41,332 bases of DNA from NCBI GenBank assembly GCA_945862265.1, contig CAMAXP010000044.1, positions 1-41,332 of the forward strand. Direction: 5' to 3'. A program made the translations under genes and the position numbers. Shown piece by piece: positions 36,208 to 41,332 of the stretch. How positions within the stretch are numbered: the stretch's first letter is position 1; each line of letters begins with the position of its first letter. The notes below the pieces were generated by a model. That model was not told where the DNA came from. It worked only from the letters and a program-made list of their open reading frames with translations, and did no database searches. The DNA is from Bordetella parapertussis. GTDB lineage: Bacteria > Pseudomonadota > Gammaproteobacteria > Burkholderiales > SG8-39.

Positions 36208-37097
36208 TGCCGCACCGCCTTCCATGCCGAGCGTTCCGGGGCCCTTGTTCCCGTGAGGATTTCTCCTTCGATGTGGTTGCCCTGGATGCGCCCGGTGAGG
36301 TGGTGCACGCCATCGCGCCCGGCAAGGCGCCCGGCAACAACAATGCTGACCTGCTCGCCACGAAGGCCGGCCGCCCGCACCTGCAAGGGCGGACCGCTAC
36401 CTTCACCGACCACCGTCTTCGCCCCCTCTTCCGTCACCCGGGCCTTGAGGAGCTGGAACTTCTGGTCGATGTCTAAAACGACACGCTGGCCGCCGAAATC
36501 GCTTGTCCATCGACCGCGTGCGTTGCCGGGCACGATCCACAGGAACACCTGGCTGATGCCCACCGGCGCCACGGGCTTGTCCGGCACGCGGATCGACGTC
36601 CATTCGTCGGCCTCCCAGTCGCCCAGGTTGTAATCGTGCGCGACGATGCGGGTGCCGGGCCTGAGTTCCTTCAGCAGCTTGGGGCGCAATTGCATCGCGA
36701 CATCGGGGAGCAGGTAGAAAGCCACCACGCTCGCCCTGGACAGGTCTGTCTCGAAGAGATCCCTCACCTCGAAGGAAACCTTGTCGGCAACCCCGTCCCG
36801 GATCGCATTCCGGCGGGCGAGGTCGACCAGCGGCGGATCCAGATCCACACCGAACCCGCGCGCGCCGAAGCGCCTTGCTGCGATGATCGGAATGCGTCCA
36901 TCCCCCGAACCCAGGTCGATCAGGAAATCGCCCGGCCCCACTTCGGCCATGCGCAACATGCGGAGCACCACTTCGTCCCCGCTGATCACAAAGGGCGTGA
37001 AGTTGTCGTCCTGCGCCTGGACCTGCAGGGAAACCAGCCCGAGTACGAGTGCGCAGGCCGCGCGCCGAAAGAAAGAGTTAATCATCGCGGCCGACAT
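36204..37097 (-). CDS. Exported methyltransferase-fold protein, copy 1
   Basis: The 297-residue tandem paralogue of the following gene shares nearly every landmark. These are an N-terminal hydrophobic signal (ACALVLGLVSLQVQA), PFVISGDEVVLRMLRMAEVG, LIDLGSGDGRIPIIAARR, VDLDPPLVDLARR, DLFETDLSRASVVAFYLLPDV, and GTRIVAHDYNLGDWEADEW, then WIVPGNARGRW and a C-terminal beta region. An ATG at 37085 (MINSFFRR) is an alternative start with a tighter signal peptide. It appears to be the first gene of the long minus-strand chain. The duplication is clearly old, because only motif blocks remain near-identical. The role is unknown. Confidence 0.8.
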   Translation of the reverse strand: MSAAMINSFFRRAACALVLGLVSLQVQAQDDNFTPFVISGDEVVLRMLRMAEVGPGDFLIDLGSGDGRIPIIAARRFGARGFGVDLDPPLVDLARRNAIRDGVADKVSFEVRDLFETDLSRASVVAFYLLPDVAMQLRPKLLKELRPGTRIVAHDYNLGDWEADEWTSIRVPDKPVAPVGISQVFLWIVPGNARGRWTSDFGGQRVVLDIDQKFQLLKARVTEEGAKTVVGEGSGPPLQVRAAGLRGEQVSIVVAGRLAGRDGVHHLTGRIQGNHIEGEILTGTRAPERSAWKAVRQ

Positions 37098-37149
37098 GAT
37101 AGCCGAGCATGCCGGGGCGCCAACGGCATGTTTCGATGCCGGCCGGCTG

Positions 37150-38130
37150 TCAGTCCAGCTTCAGCCCCGCCAGCCTCACGGCCTGCGCCCAGCGGGCCAT
37201 ATCTGCGCGCAGTACGTCGGCAAACTGGGCGGGTGTGTTGCCCACCGCCTCGCTGCCCGCTTCCCGGATCTTTGCCGCCACATCCGGCGAGCGGATCGCC
37301 CGGACCAGCGCATCGGCCAGGTAGTTGACCCGCTCGGGTGGTGTCCCGGCCGGCGCGAAGAACCCGTACTAGTCGTCGAACACCATGCTTCGATGGCCCA
37401 GCTCCTCCAGCATGGGAACGTCCTTGAAGACCCCCAGCCGCCGCGGGCTCGTCACGGCAATGGCGCGCATTCGTCCTGCCTGGATGTGCCCGGCCACCGA
37501 GGAGGTGGAGGTGATCACGGCATCGACCTGGCCGCCGAGCAAGTCGGTAATTGCGGCACCCACCCCTTTGTAGGGTATGTGGTTCATGTCGATGCCGGCG
37601 TCCTGCTTGAGGACGGCGCCCAGCAGGTGGGAAAGCGTGCCGTTGCCGGGCGTTGCATACGTCAGCGTCCCAGGCTTTGCTTTTGCCGCCCCTGCCAGGT
37701 CACCGAAATTACGCAGCGTGGATTGCGAAGCGACGACGATCACCAGGGGCGCGGCGTTGATCTGCGTAAGTGGCACAAAGTCCTTCACCGGATCGAAACC
37801 CGGACGGGCGTATAGCGCCGGGTTGACGGCCATGATGCTCACCTGCCCGGTGAATACGGTGTACCCGTCCGCCGCCGATTTCGCCGCCATCTCGGCTCCG
37901 AGGTTGCCGCCGGCGCCGCCCTTGTTCTCCACGACGACGGGCTGCCCGACCAGTTCGGCCAGCTTCTGCGTGACGATCCGGGTGGACGTGTCGTTGCCAC
38001 CGCCCGGAGGGAAAGGGGAAATGAACCGGATCGGCTTGTCCGGGAACGCACCCACCTTCGGCAATGATTGTGCGACAGCCGCAGTGGCAGCCAGCAAACA
38101 GACAAGACCCGCGATCATTAGGCGCAGCAT
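37150..38130 (-). pseudogene. Bug-family TTT receptor interrupted by in-frame TAG
   Basis: From the ATG at 38130 the frame gives a signal peptide, then IRFISPFPPGGGNDTSTRIV, VVVENKGGAGGNLGAEMAA and further Bug/TctC-type blocks as far as MVFDD. There TAG (37369-37371) interrupts, and the same frame continues YGFFAPAGTPPERVNYLAD to the true C-terminus AGLKLD and a TGA at 37152-37150. In this family WYG precedes the FAPAGTP motif, so a TGG to TAG change accounts for the stop. The whole would be 326 residues, the usual length. As it stands, the second half of the ligand domain is lost. No partner membrane subunits are adjacent, which is common for Bug receptors. Confidence 0.9.
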
Positions 38131-38142
38131 GACTTCCTCCGG

Positions 38143-38355
38143 CTACTGTTTATCGGTCTCGCCCGCTTTCTCAGCGGCCTTTTGCACCTGCTCCATGGAC
38201 TGCCGCACCTGCTGCTGCGCATTTTCCAGGGTCTTTTTGCCCGCTTCGATTTCCTTCTGTTTCGCAACGGCAGCGGTCGCTGCGGTGCTCACTGTTTCCA
38301 CCCCGCACCCAGCGGCCAGCAGGACTGCTGCTATGGAGACGAAGATCCTGTTCAT
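38143..38355 (-). CDS. Small lipoprotein, coiled coil
   Basis: The 70-residue product starts MNRIFVSIAAVLLAAGC, a signal with lipobox LAAGC, and continues with GVETVSTAATAAVAKQKE and an amphipathic stretch (QQQVRQSMEQVQKAAEKAGE) able to form a short coiled coil. It resembles small DUF-type lipoproteins of betaproteobacteria. It lies 12 bp upstream of the Bug receptor and may be transcribed with it. The function is unknown. Confidence 0.75.
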   Translation of the reverse strand: MNRIFVSIAAVLLAAGCGVETVSTAATAAVAKQKEIEAGKKTLENAQQQVRQSMEQVQKAAEKAGETDKQ

Positions 38356-38417
38356 GAGCGGCCCCTGCTGGTGTGAAGGCAGGATACTAACGCGATCGGC
38401 TAAAATGCGGCCCTCGT

Positions 38418-38493
38418 GCCCCCGTAGCTCAGTGGATAGAGCGATCCCCTCCTAAGGGATAGGTCACACGTTCGATTCGTGTCGGGGGCGCCA
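38418..38493 (+). tRNA. tRNA-Arg (anticodon CCT)
   Basis: The 76-nt sequence has an acceptor stem GCCCCCG / CGGGGGC, D-arm GCTCAGTGGATAGAGC, anticodon stem-loop TCCCCTCCTAAGGGA with CCT (decoding AGG), T-arm ACACGTTCGATTCGTGT, discriminator G and encoded CCA. A TAAAAT -10 box lies at 38401-38406. Its 3' end borders a tyrosine-recombinase gene, so it is probably the integration site of the island that follows. Confidence 0.96.
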
Positions 38494-38573
38494 ATGAATT
38501 CAAGCGGTTAGAAAAACGTAGTTCCGTCTCCCATGCCTTGCCATCACACGCCCATCACACTCGGGAGCGTGGA

Positions 38574-39194
38574 ATGGCAAATATCAGGCAACTTTCATCC
38601 GGCAACTGGCAAGCGCAGATTCGTCGGCGCGGTCTCAAGCCCGTATTCAAATCCTTTAAGACCAAAGTCGAAGCAAGCCGATGGGCGCGGTTGCTTGAGT
38701 CTGAGATGGATAGGGGCGTATTCGTAGACCGCTCCGAGTCCGAACGCACCACGATGAGCGAACTGTTTGACCGCTATTTGGCAGAAGTCACGCCAAAGAA
38801 GAAGTCCGCACGGAGCGAAACGTGCCACCTGAACTACCTCAAACGGCATTTTGGTGCGTTCTCCCCTGCCGCTCTCAAGAGTGTCCACATTGCCTCATAC
38901 CGTGACGCTAGGCTCTCTAAAGGGCTTGCAGGGGCCACCGTGGTGAAGGAACTCAATATCCTGACGCACCTGCTGGACGTAGCCGTCAAGGACTGGGGAA
39001 TCGGTCTCCCCAGTAACGTCGCCAAGCTTGTCCGCCGACCTCAGGTTGCGCGGGGCCGTGATCGACGATTGAAACCCGGCGAGGAGCAGCGGCTGTTTGA
39101 CGCTTGTCACAAAAGTCGATCCCGGATGCTTGCCCCGGCAGTGCGTGTCGCCATTGAAACCGGAATGCGGATGGGGGAAATTTTGGCCCACTGA
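38574..39194 (+). pseudogene. int: Truncated tyrosine recombinase (phage-type integrase)
   Basis: The 206-residue remnant starts MANIRQLSSGNWQAQIRRRG, an AP2-like arm-binding opening, then a SAM-like core-binding domain (MSELFDRYLAEVTPKKKSA to about residue 150) and the first catalytic motif AIETGMRMGEIL (Arg199). It then ends AH-stop, so the catalytic Lys, His-x-x-Arg, His and Tyr are missing; a complete enzyme would be about 330-400 residues. No continuation is found in other frames downstream, so a deletion, not a frameshift, removed the rest. The start follows CGGGAG, 80 bp after tRNA-Arg. Confidence 0.88.
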
Positions 39195-39217
39195 ATAAGA
39201 TTCCGAATCGGTCTCCC
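38998..39217. repeat. 13-bp direct repeat flanking the integrase break
   Basis: GAATCGGTCTCCC occurs at 38998-39010, inside the integrase, and again at 39205-39217, just after its premature end. The copies are 207 bp apart. The second could be a scar of the rearrangement that truncated the gene, or coincidence. Confidence 0.45.
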
Positions 39218-39300
39218 AATCTCGATGCTGGTGCGTTAAGGATGCTCTGCATTACTGTGTGATAAAGTTGAGAAATTCTTTGAGGGTAGCGGGTAGCGCC

Positions 39301-39750
39301 ATGCTAATCCAATCAGTTTACACATCGGCTGCAATACAACCGATGCCAAAGTCGAAGCTTTACAAGATTCTTGTAGATTCAAGAGTGAATAATAAGCTTG
39401 CAGATGTCACCGGATTATTGGTGTATGTAGACGGGCAGTTCTTGCAGATACTTGAGGGTGAACAAGAGGTGGTTTCCGCCCTTTTAGAGAAAATCTCAAA
39501 AGACCGCCGTCACAAAGACGTAAAAGTTGTCTACAAAACCGGCATCGAGAGGCGCACCTTCAATGCTTGGCAAATGGCTTACGTAAGCCCAAGTCCTAAA
39601 GAACTTGCGACTTGGGCTGGTCTGAGTAACACCACGACACTTGAGTCCACTCTTAAGACGCTGGTGAGCGAACCAAACAGGTTTCCATCGGTGATTTCAA
39701 AGCTTTTGCTGGGGATACCGGAAAAAGGGGGGTGTCCCGTAGGCAGTTGA
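39301..39750 (+). CDS. BLUF-domain blue-light sensor protein
   Basis: The 149-residue protein is a short BLUF flavoprotein. Residues typical of FAD photochemistry are at expected places: Tyr7 (SVYTS), Asn31 (SRVNN), Gln49 in GQFLQILEG, and Trp90 and Met92 in NAWQMA. The core spans residues 1-95, and a roughly 55-residue C-terminal cap (ELATWAGL and a Ser/Thr-rich helix) takes the place of an effector domain. Short BLUF proteins signal by binding a partner, for instance a PatA- or MerR-type regulator; none is visible here. The ATG at 39301 is preferred over the upstream GTG at 39259 because the fold begins at MLIQSVY. Base composition is AT-richer than the core. Confidence 0.92.
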   Translation: MLIQSVYTSAAIQPMPKSKLYKILVDSRVNNKLADVTGLLVYVDGQFLQILEGEQEVVSALLEKISKDRRHKDVKVVYKTGIERRTFNAWQMAYVSPSPKELATWAGLSNTTTLESTLKTLVSEPNRFPSVISKLLLGIPEKGGCPVGS

Positions 39751-39842
39751 AGGTTATATCTATTGAAGCCGACCGGAAATTGAACAGTTTAGAGGGGTAG
39801 TGCCGATCAGCGACTGACCAGCACATTCATTGGGCGTACCCC

Positions 39843-39876
39843 GGTCAAATCGGAATCGGCAGTCAGGTCAAATCGG
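39843..39876. repeat. Short direct repeat in the gap before the zinc-ribbon gene
   Basis: GGTCAAATCGG occurs at 39843-39853 and 39866-39876, a 23-bp spacing (about two helical turns), within the 177-bp gap between the BLUF and zinc-ribbon genes. Direct repeats on one face of the helix can be regulator sites; otherwise they are debris from insertion. Confidence 0.4.
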
Positions 39877-39927
39877 CGCTGGCGGCAATAAACCGCTCTT
39901 ACCTTTAACTGACGAGTTCTCCCCCAC

Positions 39928-40689
39928 ATGCAAATCGGCTACGCAGGAAATCCTTGTCCGAAATGTGGATACGTTCGTGCTGCAGCGGAAACCGCCCCTG
40001 ACTGGCAGTGTCCCAATTGCGGAATAGCCTATCTCAAATATATGGAGGCGCAGCAGAAGCCCCAACGACATATCGATGGTCGTACTTCAAGCGGACGTGA
40101 TGTTGCTGGCTTTGATCTGACGGCGCACCGGGAGGTCTTGATCACACAGAAGTCCGAGGTTGTGCAGTTACTCCCGGTCGAAACCAAAACTCCTTACAGA
40201 ATATCGGGGACGGCGGGGAAGCCGATGGGCTACGCGGCCAAGCAGGGTGGCTCTAGCCTTGAATTTGAACTTCATTTCTTCAACCTCCTTGGCAGGACTG
40301 TTTTTCACGCATTGAATGTTGCTCCTGCTTTAGGTTCTTCTTACTGTTTAATTTACGATTCTCAAAAGCTGGGGATTGGCGCGATCCGTTCGATGCGATC
40401 CCTCCTGACAACCAAGTTCAGCATCGAGAACGGGAATGGCGATGCCATCATGGAAGTGGAGTCCCCTGTGTGGGGATTATCACCGCTTGTTTTTACGACT
40501 GACGGCAAAAAAGTCGCGTCGGTCAGGAGCGAATCCTCCGGGGGAATCCTTTCAATTATTTTCAAGGCCTTTTCAGAAGTCAGGGTCGAATTTCACGCCA
40601 ATTCCCTGGACAACGACAGGCGAATATTAGTACTGGCCACCGCGCTCTATGTGCCTGTCATCGAAGCCATACGAAGAAGCCGTTATTAG
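39928..40689 (+). CDS. Zinc-ribbon protein with scramblase/LURP-one-like domain
   Basis: The 253-residue protein has an N-terminal double CxxC zinc ribbon (Cys10, 13, 28, 31; PCPKCGYVR...WQCPNCGIAYLKY), a type found at the front of several uncharacterised proteobacterial membrane-associated proteins. From about residue 70 a beta-rich region follows with YRISGTAGKPMGYAAKQGG, IGAIRSMRSLLTTKFSIENG, DGKKVASVRSESSG and a C-terminal hydrophobic helix DNDRRILVLATALYVPVIEA. This succession of strands closed by one helix looks like the tubby/LURP-one/phospholipid scramblase fold; that is inference from pattern only. No good ribosome site is seen. The end overlaps a small antisense frame by 32 bp. Confidence 0.55.
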   Translation: MQIGYAGNPCPKCGYVRAAAETAPDWQCPNCGIAYLKYMEAQQKPQRHIDGRTSSGRDVAGFDLTAHREVLITQKSEVVQLLPVETKTPYRISGTAGKPMGYAAKQGGSSLEFELHFFNLLGRTVFHALNVAPALGSSYCLIYDSQKLGIGAIRSMRSLLTTKFSIENGNGDAIMEVESPVWGLSPLVFTTDGKKVASVRSESSGGILSIIFKAFSEVRVEFHANSLDNDRRILVLATALYVPVIEAIRRSRY

Positions 40690-40831
40690 CCGCCAGGACG
40701 AAAAGTGCGGACGCATAAAACTGGTTGTGAATGCCGTACGTATCGGTAACCTGTTCCTGACCTTCTGCAATCATAGCGAGGTCTGCGCCACAAGACGGAC
40801 AGGCAATTACCTTATCGGCTGTACGGGTCAT
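40658..40831 (-). CDS. Candidate 57-aa single zinc-knuckle protein
   Basis: The minus strand encodes MTRTADKVIACPSCGADLAM followed by IAEGQEQVTDTYGIHNQ, an aromatic stretch (FYASALFVLAANNGFF) and VWLR. It has one CxxC (CPSCG) and a natural composition, unlike shadow frames. The ATG at 40831 has GAGG at a generous distance upstream. It overlaps the end of the convergent zinc-ribbon gene by 32 bp. It might be a true small gene or the surviving piece of a larger one. The function is unknown. Confidence 0.45.
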   Translation of the reverse strand: MTRTADKVIACPSCGADLAMIAEGQEQVTDTYGIHNQFYASALFVLAANNGFFVWLR

Positions 40832-41016
40832 TGCTCTTTGCCGTCCTCACGCTTCGCCCTACGCGACTCCCACGGCGGTTCTCAGGTATTTTTTGTGGGG
40901 TTCTCCGTGCGGCAAGTTTACGCTCGTCGAGGGAGAACAGGTGTCACTTGCCGCTGTCGGTTCGGGCGCTGGATGTACCAATTCTGTACAGTGCCAATCG
41001 ATTAGAAAGTAACGCT

Positions 41017-41332
41017 CTACGCGGCGCATGAGCGATGTTTTAGAATTTTCTCCACAACTATTTTATCCCGGTCACTTAAATTTGGCTTGCTAGCAATCAA
41101 CCGAACTTGAGCGCAATGTGAATTTTTTACCCCCCCGAAAGCGCCGAAAATTAATTTGAAAGGGTCAAGCGTGACCACATTAGAGTACGCCACACGCAGA
41201 AGACCTGAATCGTTTTTCGATAGCTCAAATTCAGCAAGCAGTTCCAGAATCCTCTTCATATTTCCTGCTGACAAAAATAAATCGCTATTCAGCAGGTCAA
41301 AAATTCTTACCTTCGCATCAAAGTATCCCTTA
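41017..41332 (-). CDS. Partial gene at right edge, unknown function
   Basis: The frame is open to the window edge and would begin to the right, giving at least 104 residues of C-terminus: KGYFDAKVRIFDLL, NMKRILELLAEFELSKNDSG, LLRVAYSNVVTLDPFKLIFG, NLSDRDKIVVEKILKHRSCAA and TAG at 41019-41017. The residues alternate hydrophobic and charged as in real helical proteins, and the region is AT-richer than the core, in keeping with the island. The internal TTG at 41274 is probably not the real start. No family was recognised. Confidence 0.55.
   Translation of the reverse strand, partial: KGYFDAKVRIFDLLNSDLFLSAGNMKRILELLAEFELSKNDSGLLRVAYSNVVTLDPFKLIFGAFGGVKNSHCAQVRLIASKPNLSDRDKIVVEKILKHRSCAA

Noticed and set aside
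24889..38130. Amber (TAG) reassignment to explain the two interrupted genes
   Set aside because: Many intact genes in the window end in TAG at the family-typical C-terminus, and the expected residues at the two internal sites differ (Tyr and Trp). Two independent lesions or base errors are simpler.
1..41332. CRISPR array, rRNA operon, toxin-antitoxin pair or phage structural genes
   Set aside because: No regularly spaced direct repeats with unique spacers, no rRNA-like sequence and no such proteins are visible. The only regular repeat is the coding 24-bp minisatellite.

Overview
The window looks like a stretch of a high-GC betaproteobacterial chromosome (Burkholderiales/Nitrosomonadales-like). 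This is inferred from the gene content: a Bug-family tripartite tricarboxylate receptor, an OxyR with the standard cysteine pair, the dapA-bamC-metallo-hydrolase order, RoxA, and a full-length proteobacterial PurL. No rRNA, plasmid origin or CRISPR array is visible. Both ends look accessory and the middle 37 kb looks like ordinary chromosome.

Left end (1-725): no convincing gene. It holds a short hairpin, a fragment resembling the 3' end of a tRNA, and a long inverted repeat, and ends at an intact tRNA-Ser(TGA) on the minus strand. It may be the edge of a degenerate mobile element.

990-8368: a Bax-inhibitor-1 family membrane protein and an MDR oxidoreductase on the plus strand, converging on a minus-strand purL, ridA, methyltransferase, NIPSNAP series. 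8436-11540 encodes a very unusual protein: a small N-terminal domain, about 35 copies of a KAKAEAEA octapeptide (a 24-bp minisatellite), a transmembrane helix and an AsmA-like C-terminal region.

11614-22832: a catabolic neighbourhood. A fused 5-oxoprolinase (minus strand) is divergent from a plus-strand series: Bcr/CflA-type exporter, DUF1445/D-glutamate-cyclase-like protein, L-2-hydroxyglutarate-oxidase-like flavoenzyme, complete TRAP transporter (DctP, DctQ, DctM), and the bifunctional NAD(P)HX repair enzyme. The co-location suggests uptake and processing of a glutamate, oxoproline or hydroxyacid type compound.

22807-27470: a membrane-anchored glutamate-synthase-domain protein, a SlyD-like isomerase, a bcp peroxiredoxin broken by an in-frame amber codon, then divergently RoxA, a small protein of unknown function and a Pro/Ala-rich lipoprotein ending in a clear terminator.

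27534-37097: eleven minus-strand genes packed with overlaps or tiny gaps. In transcription order they are two tandem exported methyltransferase-fold proteins, an amino acid permease, a DUF3530-like hydrolase, oxyR, an MFS transporter, a 45-aa membrane peptide, a methyltransferase, dapA, bamC and an MBL hydrolase. Upstream lie a Bug receptor broken by an amber codon and a small lipoprotein.

Right end (38418-41332): tRNA-Arg(CCT) followed by a truncated tyrosine recombinase, a BLUF photoreceptor, a zinc-ribbon protein with a possible scramblase/LURP-one-like fold, a small antisense zinc-ribbon reading frame and a gene cut by the window edge. Base composition is visibly lower in G+C than the core. 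This is best read as the start of an integrated island whose integrase has decayed. TAG is a normal stop codon for many intact genes here, so the two internal amber codons are read as lesions or sequence errors and not as recoding.
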